Origin: Armillaria gallica
Lineage: Eukaryota; Basidiomycota; Agaricomycetes; Agaricales; Physalacriaceae
Direction of reading: 5' to 3'
DNA length: 64,000 bases
NCBI GenBank assembly: GCA_037576215.1
Contig: JBANDB010000002.1
Coordinates: forward strand, 4,092,001-4,156,000
A model generated the notes under the pieces. It ran no database searches. It was not told the DNA's origin and saw only the letters and a list, made by a program, of their open reading frames with translations. How positions within the stretch are numbered: the stretch's first letter is position 1; each line of letters starts with the position of its first letter. Below, one piece after another: positions 45,760 through 56,740 of the stretch. The translations under genes and the position numbers were made by a program.

Positions 45760-48472
45760 CTATAGACCAATTGTTCCATGATCCTTAGCACCACCTGTGT
45801 AGTCTTCCGGTAAAAGTTCGGGCGCACGTCTAACGCCTCGTTCACTGAAATCGGTTAGGACAGATTAAGCGAGATGAAATGGTTGGCACGTACATCTCAT
45901 CCACTGCTTTCATGAGATCATAGTTGATCTCCATGCTCACGACGGAGTCGCGTTTGTAGTCTGGATGTTCTCGAACAAAGTTCCGCATCCAAGTCGCAGG
46001 GGTGACATACGATCCTGTGGGAAGTATTAAGAGCGCTATTAACGCTAACGACGGACATCGGGTTACCGTTTGATCGTTTTCGAACTAGGTCGAGGTATTG
46101 GTTAATCTTAGCCAAAGCACATTCGTCGACCTCGAGAGTATCCACATAGTCGGAAATGACGCCAAGCAACCCTGGGAATGTTTCGCCCTTGGCAAAGGAG
46201 TAAGCTTCTCTCCTATGAGGAAAACGCAGATTAATACATCGCCATTCATGATTTCATTCATATTCATTTCCCGGTATTCGTCTTGTACTGGCTCACGGTG
46301 TATCCCATTCTCCGGCAATGGGGCTGAAGGGAAGCAGTTTCGCATTTTCTTGTCCTTAGTACGAGGGACCCCATTGCATGGGGTGCAGGATCCAGAAGAT
46401 GCGTTGCTCGAGGAGTATCCACTGGCACCTTCACGATAAAGGTTTTTGCGGAAGAAGAATTTCTCCGATCGAGCAGCATCCCTTCGTTGAGCCCTTGACA
46501 TATTCTCGTCCACCTAGATCATGATCAAGTGAGCAATGAATCACCCATAACAGAACGAATCGTGCCTTTGATATAGGTATATAGAAATTGAGATTGAAAC
46601 TCAGAATGGCTCTGGAGAGAAGAACCACGAACACCGCAAACGCAGCATTTTCGAAGTCGGTCATCTGAACCTCCATACTTCGAAACTCTACTCGCCAACC
46701 TATTGAAGAATTCGGTGGCGGTGGCTTGAACCGCAGCGTCTGCCAATTTGTTGACTGAATATTCTACGATGGATGCGTTAGCATAATGGACCATTACGTT
46801 TGCTGCACAAACCTCGAAATGATCGCTGCTGGTCTCATCATCCTGATCAATTGTTTCGGAAAATACAACCAGAGGGTCACGGATAAATAGATGTGCTATA
46901 TGCTTGGATAACAGGTCATCAATGCCTGGAACATACCCTTTACTTGACATCTTGTACATAAACTGTGTACGAAACGCACCATGTTGCATCAAGCGATCAA
47001 ATATATCCTTGTCATATGGCACATATGTGTCGTTGTATTCCGGACGATTAGCCCAGTCTGTAGATATATATTGGTCAACACTGTCGTATCTTGACTTTGG
47101 AATTTTGTAACGATCATTCTTCAGAGGCTAGAATAATTAGTCAGGATCTGAAAATCAGACTTGAAATGTACTCCGAACCTTTAACCCCCTTTCTTCCTCT
47201 GTGCGATCGTCAACGCTACCGGCAATGACATTCCAGCGACAGTCTACATCAGTAATATAGCCGCGCCAGAGTGGGCTTGCGGCGGTGAGTGCCAACTAAA
47301 TCCTCATTACTTTGTCGAACGAAATTCAGTCAGAATAGCCACACACCAAAATTGGGCCAATAGGAATCAACGCGTCGTACATGCGTCTCGCCTCATTGAC
47401 GTTACAAGCTTGAAACGTTAATTGAAGACAAGAGCATCCCATTCCGAAACCCATCGCATCCAAGTAAACATGATCAGGAAGAGCAGCGCCATTTTTCGCT
47501 TCTGATAAACACGGTCAGCAGCTGGGCGTCTCCGCGGATAAGGATAAGCACCAGGGTCTTCGGGATAGATTGAACGATCCCATGGGATTGTTGGGTCAAT
47601 GAATGGTCGCGGCGTGTGTTCGTCGAAAAAGATGGGTAGATTTATGGCCACTTTGGATCCTCGTCTGCGGCGGATGTTGGCAGTAAGAGTACTAAGAGCG
47701 TAGTCAGTCGTCCAGATCAAGAACGCATTAGAAGTCGATCCATCTCACTGACGGGAAGCGGGCATGGGGGTTGGTGATCTCCTCCGGCAGAAAAAGACTG
47801 TGACTGGAAATTGCGTCTGAAGGATCGAAATAGGGCTCTGTAAATTGTCCCGGAACACCTAGTCGAGGATATGATGTAAAAGTTAACGGGATCTCGTTCG
47901 GCTTGAGGTGTTGACGGGCCAAGCTCCGCCTGGTATGGATGTAAGCACGGGTCTGCAAAGCGTAGGCTACCTTCACCTGTAGCGCATATTCCCTTCCACA
48001 GAAAGCAGATCAGAAATGGACCCTGTATAAGGCGATCCAGGGGTAGATTCCAACATGAATCGACCGTATTCTGGATGGAAAGTCGGCACTGGAACACTGG
48101 AGACTAGGCATTATGGTGCAGCACATGTGAGCTAGGCTGATAGCTTACGAATTATCGCAATCTGAGCAGATATCGTCGACAATAGAGGACAGCTTTTCCA
48201 AGATCTCGGTTTGACGTAAAGACAGCTTTGCATTCTTGGCCTCGTCGTCGAATGAGACAACCATATATTCAACCTGCTCGCCTTTGTGAATATCCGCGAA
48301 TTGGAGTAGAAAAAGAGCAAACCTCATCGCCCCAGAGAAGCTCATCTCCATGTCGGTCCTTCAGACGGTCCCATGTGTGAAGGAATTGGGTGATTCCGTG
48401 AAATCTAACATGATCGGCGTATTTTTTCGCTTCATCCCATGTCAATGGCGTCCCAAGGTAGAGCAGACCCAT
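45760..48472 (-). CDS. GSH1: Glutamate-cysteine ligase (gamma-glutamylcysteine synthetase)
   Basis: Gsh1 joins glutamate and cysteine with ATP, the limiting step of glutathione synthesis, in the cytosol. ATG 48470-48472 gives [20 protein letters not shown]. The next exons read [131 protein letters not shown] and [20 protein letters not shown], all in family order. An acidic and Ser-rich segment (46260-46480) then leads to the C-terminal exons, which end [18 protein letters not shown] and TAG 45760-45762. The intron after YPEDP (50 nt) removes a false continuation of the frame. About ten introns and roughly 680-700 residues, slightly long for the family. No break seen. Confidence 0.92.
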
Positions 48473-48903
48473 GATACTATCGGGTTCTATGCCGGGTAGT
48501 AGGAAGAAAGACAAAGGGGAGCCTCGGTGAAGCAGAGGGAATTGAGCCTAATAGTATATAAAGCAGAGTAGTTTCGATTTGTAAGATTGATCCTCCTATT
48601 GCGCCATATCCGGTTTGTCAGACAGCAGAAGCAGATGTGAAAACCGGCCATCTGAAAAAGGCACTCTGGCAATCAAGTTCTTCACTGTCAGCAGCCGTCT
48701 GGCAGGCTCCAGCATTCTCAGGCAGACAAGAGAGTAGCCAATGCCTGAATAAAGAAACGAAAAGGACGTCATACCTTGCCAGCAGTCACTAAGTCCGACC
48801 GGGTCGACCGGCGGCGCCAGGTTAATCTAGGGACTCATTCTGATGGTCCTATCATATCCGTCCAATAGCCATCGTAGGTACATGTAATTATGGAGATAGT
48901 GTC
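48473..48903. other. Intergenic, 431 bp
   Basis: Upstream region of GSH1 and downstream of ATG6, both minus strand. An oxidative-stress (Yap1-type) site might be expected here, but I found no TTACTAA or TTAGTAA. Short frames here are not coding. Confidence 0.35.
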
Positions 48904-50613
48904 CTATCCATTTGCACCGTTAGTGGCCCATTTCAGACATATCTTCAGGGCAAGAAGGACATGGCGAAGCGACCTCGTCCATGCCTCTTCTTGGTTAAAC
49001 TGCAGCTTCACCGAAACATCGCCGATCTTATCTTTTACGACTCTACCGGGCCGATTAGTAGCTTCTTTCAGAAAACACGTTGCCCTTACTGATGAGGAAA
49101 ATCAACAGAGGGATCTTGCGACTTGATATGATCCATGAGATGCTTCAGGCAATCGATAAAGGCCACCATGGCTATATCAAACCGTCGATTGTGGAGTAAT
49201 CGGCCAAAATGGAGGTCTCCAGAACCATAGAGCTCGTAGTTGGACTTGTCGCCAGTAGCCTTTTCAATGCGTGAAAAAGAACCCATAGGTACTAATCGAT
49301 AGCTGACCGAGAAATGAGAAACAAAAAGCCAACAAATAATGAAATTGCGCACTTCTCAAACGTGTAGTCGAGTTTACGAGCAATGGTGTACATTAAAAGA
49401 AGCGTCTGCCCCCAAGCCGCGTTGATTTCAGCCCATTCAACCTGATACTGCCTTAATTGCGAATAATGGATTGAGAGTTGATGCTTACTGGCACTCCAGG
49501 TACTCTTCCTAATCGCAGCCCGTTAATGGTCCCAAAGACGCCGTCATGACCAATGCAGAAAGCATCGTTGTACACATTGGTACGTTCAAGTTTCTCGAGC
49601 GTCGCCGAATCTGCTGCGTATGCAGCACGAAGTGTTGCTAGCTGCGCGGTTTGTTGATCGATGGACAAGACTTGTTCGTTGTGAGCGCGCCAGAACCTGT
49701 TCGGATGGGTTTCAATATAATCCGTGAGTTTATAATCGACGTACTCGTTTTCTTCAGCGTTCAAATCCTTCTCCTCGAGCTCTAATAGCTGCAACTCTTC
49801 GTCTAGTTGCTCACGCTCTCGTTCTGCCTCTAGAAGCTGTTCAATGGCAAGGCATTCCTCTGCCTTCAGTTTGTCAATCTTCCTCTCAGCTTCCTCTTTT
49901 GTCATCCCGCGACCTTCTCGCTCCCTCTCCTTTTTAATCTCCTTTTCAAATGCTATGTAACCATCTCTTTCTTTCTTTGTTTCGTCCAATTGACGTTGTA
50001 GCGATGTGAGCAGAATCTGCGTACACTCTGCACAGAGAGGGTGGTCGATATCTGTCCGCGAAGATAGGAAATTGAACAGTCTGGTAGTCGAACGTAGATG
50101 GTGGGACAAAGGTGACGGATTCGGTTGATCGGGAGCAGGTTTGAGCGGGGGTGACGTTGGCGACTTGGTCGGAGAACTCCGCGCCTTCATGAGCCCTTTC
50201 TTTGCGCGCGGAGATGAAGGCGAAGAAGGGATATTACGGATCATACTGTCCTGCAAAAGCACGAAAGACTCGTGCGGCGACAGCGCCCCGTGTTCAGGCT
50301 GCTTTCCCTGTGCACGGACGGAGAGAGAAGAGAGAGCAGAGGATTTGGATTTCTGCCATGCAGATTTGACGGTCGAGTTTGCGGGAAGAGCAGCCAACTT
50401 GTCAGTGTCAGAAGTTATACGCGCATGTGAAGATGACGGCGCAGGCGGAGCCGAGGTGACGATCATGTCGTAGGCAGAAGGCGCCAAATCGACAAGAGAG
50501 ACGTCCAACTAGAAACGATATCCATAAGTTTCGACAGGTAATGTCAGAAAGAGGTAGGTACGTGCTTGCAGTGGCTCCTTGCATTGCTGACATATAAGCC
50601 CTCCGGAATTCAT
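48904..50613 (-). CDS. ATG6: Autophagy protein Atg6/Vps30 (Beclin 1)
   Basis: Subunit of class III PI3-kinase complexes used in autophagosome formation and endosome-to-Golgi transport. ATG 50611-50613 gives MNSGGLICQQCKEPLQ, then LDVSLVDLAPSAYDMIV, the family N-terminus with its first CxxC. A Ser/Pro-rich BH3-like region precedes CAECTQILL (second CxxC, near 50013), a coiled coil rich in Glu/Lys (49740-49990) and the C-terminal BARA domain: GTINGLRLGRVPGVPVEWAE, LVPMGSFSRIEKATGD, ELYGSGDLHFGRLLHNRRFD and, in the last exon, VKLQFNQEEAWTRSLRHVLL. TAG 48904-48906. The first intron (50509-50565) works only with a GC donor. Six exons or so, about 520 residues. Confidence 0.92.
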
Positions 50614-51241
50614 GATGCCCAATGACAACAGAAGGACGGTATACACGTGTAGTTGGGTGGAATAGGGTATGCCCTGAGTGCAAGAGGAAGTAGCTTGTTT
50701 GGGAATTTCAAATAGGAAACCTGAGCTCAACGGTGTTAAGGGTAAGGCTACTTCCCAACAGTAATAACGGTTAGCATCGATTATTTCTTCCGTTTGAACG
50801 CAATTGATCGCCGTCCACGGCATGGTCCCACTGCTACGACTCTACCTTACTGCGAATGGAAGTCCGAGTCCTTTCATTTCGCAGGTCCTCAGGTCGTGGC
50901 GTTCTTAACTATACACTGAAAGCACCCCCATACCGGTACTACCTCCGAATACCTGACACAATGCGAACATTTTTACCCCGTCTTCGCAACAGATTCGCAC
51001 CACACCTTATAAATAGTCGACCCCCAAAGGTGCAGAGTTCTCCAGTTCTGAATCCAACCTCGTCGAACACCCTTCTCTAGGCGCTTCTACTTTCTTCCTT
51101 CCCACGTTTTAACCGACCTCTACGGTTTTCCCCTCGACGTTTCTTTCTGTCTGTTCCAACTTTACTCTTCACCTCTGTACGTCTTTCTCTAGATCTGACT
51201 TAACTGTACTGACCAACGTCTACTGTATCTTCAGATAGACC
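50614..51241. promoter_or_regulatory. Divergent upstream region, ATG6 / caspase-like gene
   Basis: 628 bp between start codons. A C/T-rich stretch before the caspase-like start (about 51085-51200) looks like a fungal pyrimidine-rich core promoter. TTATAAATAG near 51007 on the plus strand is a fair TATA candidate for the caspase-like gene, about 235 bp before its ATG. Confidence 0.4.
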
Positions 51242-52581
51242 ATGGCGCCGGGCCAAATGTTCGCTCTTATCATCGGGATCGACAAGTACAAGTCGGGTTC
51301 TATTTGGGACTTGGACTCTTGTGTCTCTGATGCCCGAAGGATGAATCGCTGGCTCATGGGCGATCTTCGAGTACCGAAGGAGAACATACGCCTGCTTCTC
51401 GACACAGAAGCGACCAAGGCTGGCATTGAAACCGCGTTTCTGAGCCATCTGGTCAACAATCCTTCCATTCAACGAGGAGATGCCATTCTAATTTACTTTG
51501 CCGGGCACGGCAGCGTGATGCCATCTCCTCCAGATTGGTATAGCGGTATCTTATCCTCGCGGAAGGTACACATGCCGCCCAAGGTACAGGTTCTATGCCC
51601 GTATGACCATGATACCAAAGGTCCAGAGGGCGAATTGCCGGTCTTTCAGATCGATCCTTGAAAGCCCTCATTCGGGACGTATCCCAAGCCAAAGGAGATA
51701 ACATTACGTTGATCGTAGACAGTTCCTTCACCCCTCCTCTAAACATTCGCGACCGCCGCCATATTCGTTGGACTTCCACCCACAAAGCCACGCCTGACGA
51801 CCTTCGCGCCTCTCTGTGGCAGAGTGCGCACGGTCACCGTCATGAAACTTCAGGGTTTCACGATGCACAAACGTCTACGCACACCTTGGTTACTGCATGC
51901 GGACCTGATCAAAGGGCTGTAGAGGGGAAGCACGGGGGAAGGTTTACCTCCGCCTTTCTTGAGGCGGTCAAAGGCATATCCCTACACCGGACCTCCTACG
52001 ATCACTTGGTAGATCGCATACTGACCCAAGCGGGCGAGGACCTTAAAGACCAACACCCCATTTGTATTGGGCCCGACAAAACCAGATTCATATTCGATGC
52101 TACCTCATTCCCGCCCGACGATAACTACATCTCGATCGACATTCTGGACACGAAAGCTGACCACTTTCGCGTTCAAGTCGGGCAGGCTCACGGCATCTTC
52201 AATGGCGATGAAATGTCTATACATTCCCATAACTTCTCCGGTCCATATAATCCATCCATTGGCACCGTCGTTGTTACGGAAGTTCATCCTACTTGGTGCC
52301 TTGTTCGTCGTAGAACTAACAGTGCTCCAATTGGAACGGGATCTTGGGCTCGCATAAACCGTCGCCGGACTCGCTCCAATTCTTGGTTGTCGACTACTAG
52401 CTCGGTGCTCCTCCCTTGGACCCGTGGTAAAGAAGGGGAAGGACGGAGATCTATAACCTCTAAGCCCCCGCGTTCTCTGGATGAGAAAAGCTTAATCTCA
52501 GCGTATCAGGACCAGTCACCTGAAGGAGAGCTAACGGGTCACCCGTCGCTGTTGTGCAGGTGTTTCAACGGTATTTTTTAG
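51242..52581 (+). pseudogene. Caspase-like (peptidase C14) gene, frameshifted and lacking the catalytic cysteine
   Basis: Agaricomycetes carry many metacaspase-like C14 genes. The ATG at 51242 gives MFALIIGIDKYKSGSIWDLD, then a good histidine site (ILIYFAGHGSVM, near 51490-51525). After VLCPYDHDTKGPEGELP the frame closes at TGA 51659-51661; the next frame carries on with LKALIRDVSQAKGDNITLIV. One missing base in the CCGG at 51638-51641 explains this. The site where the family has DCCHSG reads VDSSFTPP, so the nucleophile is absent whatever the frame. The rest (FHDAQTSTHTLVTACGPDQR, GGRFTSAFLEAVKGI, a C-terminal beta-rich region) is intact to TAG 52579-52581. No introns are needed, unlike the neighbours. 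Either a pseudo-enzyme with an assembly error or a decaying paralogue. Confidence 0.65.
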
Positions 52582-53172
52582 ATTAAGGAGCAAGATTTCG
52601 TAAGTCTTGGCCTTGAATCTTATTCGGTGGTAGCCTCACAACATCCGTTCGCAGATTGGCCTATTTCTTCAGAGGTCGGAATTTTACGGGGTACACCTGA
52701 GGTAGTACTAGGGTCATATTACATTTCTTGACGACAAAGATATGCGGTGCCTTTCTTTCTTTCTTCCGTTTACTCCCGCAGGTGGGATTACGGTGCTCGG
52801 TGCCTTGAGCGTACCGGTAGCTATCATCTTACCTATTCATCGGGTTTCTTATTCTGTTTCTTATTCTTACACTGCCGAGCCTACTATCTTCCAATCAAAT
52901 TCCAATGGCGTTCTGTGTTGTACTACTTACTCATTCCATTTGCGGGCTATACATACTATTTTATAACATAGAATTTCGCACGAATCTTTTGCACGCGCAC
53001 CAAAAAAAAAAGCCGTTGAGATTGGTCGGCTTTCTCCCGCTGCGCCCGCCGCCGCTCAGTGTGGTGGCGCGGGTCTTACGCGGGGTCTGTCACAAACCCC
53101 GTGATCAACACGCGCTTAACACGTAACAGTAACAGATGACGTAAAACATAAAGGGTTGCCCTGAACCATGCC
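52582..53172. other. Intergenic, 591 bp
   Basis: 3' end of the caspase-like gene and promoter of DNA polymerase kappa. Three overlapping plus-strand frames of 73-74 codons (52742-53126) have no ATG context or family likeness. An A10 run lies near 53003, followed by a GC-rich stretch (53035-53090). Confidence 0.4.
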
Positions 53173-55894
53173 ATGACCTCTGAACCTCCTCCGAAATCAT
53201 CCCAGGCTACGGAAAGTCTGGTTAAACGTCTTGCTGGTCCGTCCACCGGAAAAGCAGGGTCAGTCCTCACTCCGTTATCTCCCGAACAGCTGCTCAACTT
53301 TAGCGCAGACTCGTCGCAGATCAAACCGAAATCAACCGCGTTATCACTGAAGCCTCGAAAGGCTCCAAATTTTACGAGGCACGCCAAATCCTTCCCTACT
53401 TCTGTGAAACTTTATCAATACTCCCTCTGTGGCAACTAGAATGAAAAACGAAAAGACCAGGACCTTACGAACAGGATCAATAAGATACTGAAGATGCGCG
53501 ATGAGGTAACGAAAGGAGTGGATATGCGTACGTGTATTGGCCCCACGACTACCGACGTTGAAGCTGATATCTGGCTTAGACAAAGTGGAGTCGACCGTTG
53601 ATGGCCTGGTTCGTGGTACAATCTTGGAAGACGCATCAATTGTACCAATGCAGTCTATAGCTTCAAGAAGTGGAACGACAGCGAGACTTGAGTCAAGCCA
53701 TTGTTCATGTTGATATGGATGCGTTTTACGCGGTATGCATATGTTATGATGAACACTTGTGCAAATCAGTCACTGATCATCTCTATTTATTATGGGTAGA
53801 ACGTAGAGCTGCTCTTCAATCCGGATCTCAAAGGAAAACCTTTCGGCGTATGTAGTTCGTCTTCCTCCTGAAACGATGACTGAGGGTCGCATATAGGTAG
53901 GTCATGGTGTTCTTACTACAGCCTCATACGAGGCGCGGAAATATGGAGTCCGCTCGGGCATGCCAGGTAAGGGACGATATCGTCTGCTATGTCATTCGAG
54001 TGACACGATTGTCAGGCTTCATTGCGAAGAAACTCTGTCCGAAACTAATTCTTGTCAAGCTTAACATCACACGATACAGCGAGATGTCTCGGAAAGTTAT
54101 GGACATTTTCGAGCGATATGACCCCAACATGTGTGCTGCGGGGTGTGATGAAGGGTACTTGAAGTAGGCGTTCTTTCATAGCTATCTTTTCCTTTGACGA
54201 TCTGACGATCCAGCATAACGTCCTATTGTAAGGAACACGATATGACTCCAGACGATTGCGTCCAAGAGATGCGCAGAAAGGTGTTTGAAGAGACCAACCT
54301 GACTGTTAGCGCCGGCATAGCGCCTAATAAGGTGGCACTGCACTGCTCTCACAACACCGAAATGCTGACTTGACCTTCTTCTTTGAAGTTGTTAGCGAAA
54401 GTGCGTTATGCCATCTGGTCTTAAAGCTGACTTGATCTGATCCTTCTGTAGATATGTTCTGACAAAGTGAATTTCCCCTGCTCTTTGGCCGACCACTGGC
54501 TCATTCTGTACACCCTACCAGAATAAGCCCAATGGTCAATTCCACCTACCATTTGATAGTCGAGAAATCATCACCTTCATGCATGACTTATCAATTCGCA
54601 AGGTCCCTGGCATTGGACGCGTCAACGAACGATTGCTAGAATCTGTGGGCATAAAGGTAAGCATCTACCAGGAATTATGGGCCTGCATAGCTGACGCTTT
54701 GGGTTCTTCAGACGTGTGGCGATATCCACACTCACCGGGCAATGCTCTCATTGATGGACAAACAATTTGGATTGCATTTTCTCCTTCGCACCCACCTCGG
54801 CATAGCATCTAATAATGTTCAGCCGCATCAGAGGGAAGAACGAAAAAGTATAGGCGCAGAAAGGTATCGTTGGTCTTATCGTTCTCAAGTCAGACACTGA
54901 GTGAAAAGCTAGGACTTTCAATCCTCTGGACAACAAAGAGAGAATATTTCAGAAGCTCCAAGAAGTTGCTCAAGAACTAGAAGATGATATGAATAGCAAT
55001 GGGTGGACAGGACGGACGATTACCTTGAAGTTCAAGCTCGATACCTATCAAGGTACTTTGTTATATGCCAGTATACCCGACCGACTACTACTGAGTAACC
55101 TGATCCTGATGATAGTATTCACTCGTGCCAAGTCACTCGATCGCTGGATAACGAAGAAGGAGGAGTTGTTTAAGGTGTGTGGACTTGTTAACATCTTCCA
55201 TCTAAGTATATCGTACTTCTCATCTCTTTTAGATAGGCAAGGAACTGCTGCTGCCTGAGTTTCCGTTGAAACTCAGACTGATCGGCCTGCGAGTGACAAA
55301 ATTGAAAGATTTACGTGCTGCCTCGGACACGACCTCTGGCATCAAACGGGTGGGTTTACTCATCCTATTGCCAACACCGACACATCATTGAGCTACGAAC
55401 AGTTTTTCGAGCCTGTTGGTGGCGATCAATCCACTTCTAACAAACGACCCAAGACTGAGCATGAGAATGACCAGCCTCTGGACTCGCTGAAAGCTCAAGA
55501 CCAGTGGGACGATGAAATGCCCGGATACCACGAGCTTGATGACACTGACAATGATATGAAAGCCGACGAAGGAGACTTGGACGAGAACGTGGAGCCGCTC
55601 TTCCGTTCTCGGCCGCCCGTCTCCGAACCTGCGCGTTCTTCACAGGACCCGGTTCGAATATCGATCAAACCTCGGAGCGCTATAGCGCGTCCGAGTTCGT
55701 CGTCGTCGACAACGAAGCTTTCGCAAGACTGTCCAATTTGCGGGAAGACCTTGATGACGACAGATAATAAAGGATTTAACGATCATATTGATTTTTGTCT
55801 GAGCCGGGGTATCATTTCACAGGCGCAGGCAGAAGCAAGCGTTGGCACTTCTTCCAAGCCGAAACCGAAGCTCAACGGAAAGCGGAGAAGGTGA
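53173..55894 (+). CDS. POLK: DNA polymerase kappa (DinB, Y family)
   Basis: A translesion polymerase that bypasses bulky minor-groove adducts. ATG 53173. The kappa-type N-clasp is visible after two introns (DQTEINRVITEASKGSKFYE, NEKRKDQDLTNRINKILKMR). Catalytic parts: IVHVDMDAFYA (metal-binding Asp), VELLFNPDLKGKPFGVG, LTTASYEARKYGVRSGMPG, CDEGYLNITSY (second acidic pair is D-E here), TVSAGIAPNKLLAKICSDKN, IRKVPGIGRVNERLLESVG (helix-hairpin-helix) and the little finger TGRTITLKFKLDTYQVFTRA. A C-terminal UBZ4-type zinc finger is present: CPICGK followed by FNDHIDFC. It ends RRR, TGA 55892-55894. One intron (53379-53439) uses a GC donor. About twelve exons. Confidence 0.9.
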
Positions 55895-55939
55895 ACTTCT
55901 ATCTATGTACAAGACTTTGTATGTATTCGGATTATATTA

Positions 55940-56647
55940 TTACAATTTACCTCTATGCGCCTTGAAAGATGCTTGCACTCCTTTACCTGCTTGAATATCC
56001 GTCATGCATTTAGCATCAACCTCCCTTCCTTTGGCCGCTAACTCGACGACTTTCGATTCTAGGTCCTTTGGGACACAGACGACGCCATCTTTGTCCCCGA
56101 TCATCCAGTCACCAGGGTGAACAGTGACAGAGGGAAAATCATCCTCTGCTGGAATCACGACAGGGACATCTATGGCCGAAGGACGGGTGAATGGCGATTG
56201 GCCAAGAGTGGAGTGGCCACGAGAGAACACGGGAAAGTTGAGACTAGCGTGTTCACCGATGTCTCTGCAACGACCCGAGATGATAACGCCTACGGCAGAA
56301 CGAGCCTGAGCGCCGGCGTCATCAAACCGCCCCAGACAGCGTTTTTAAGTTCTGGAGATGTGGTGAGCGAGGGGAAACGAAATTCTAAGATTCGTCTTAC
56401 TTGTAGGGGCATTGATGACAATAACAGAGGATGCAGGGGCCGTGTCCACGAAGTGAGCGGAGAGTTTTGGAGCGGACTGATCAGAGGTAAGAACCATCTG
56501 GACAGTGTAGGCAGGACCGCAGACGGTTGTATCTGACGGGAGAGTAGATATCAGATTAACGTCTGGCACATAGCCGCCATGTGGGGTCCCAAGCTTTATG
56601 AGCGCGTCGGAAATCTCGCAAGTCGAATAATCCGCCAACTTGGACAT
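55940..56647 (-). CDS. RraA-like / 4-hydroxy-4-methyl-2-oxoglutarate aldolase family protein
   Basis: The fold is that of RraA and of class II HMG/CHA aldolases, which split 2-oxo acids with a divalent metal and also decarboxylate oxaloacetate. ATG 56645-56647 gives MSKLADYSTCEISDALIKLG, then GGYVPDVNLIS and GPAYTVQMVL. After an intron (about 56350-56405) the active-site region is WGGLMTAGAQARSAVGVIIS, then GRCRDIGEH, holding the conserved Arg-Asp pair. The last part has VHPGDWMIGDKDGVVCVPKD, the usual GD..GV signature. TAA-type stop at 55940. About 215 residues. In fungi this family is mostly uncharacterised. Aldolase against decarboxylase activity cannot be told. The promoter is shared with GYP1. 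Confidence 0.8.
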
Positions 56648-56740
56648 GATCGTTGCAATCTAAGCTTGAATGTTGACCATCTTATCTCTTATCTTATCTA
56701 AAATTCCCACACTCCTCTAGCTTGGACACTAACCGCCATC
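56648..56740. promoter_or_regulatory. 93-bp divergent promoter with three GATA-factor sites
   Basis: Between the RraA-like and GYP1 start codons lie three CTTATC copies (56681-56686, 56688-56693, 56693-56698), which are GATAAG on the minus strand. GATA factors such as AreA/Gln3 relatives bind this core, mostly for nitrogen control. Spacing is tight and two copies overlap by one base. Confidence 0.5.

Noticed and set aside
52742..53126. Overlapping plus-strand frames between the caspase-like and POLK genes
   Set aside because: Three frames overlap in different phases with no conserved sequence; this is expected noise in an AT-balanced spacer.
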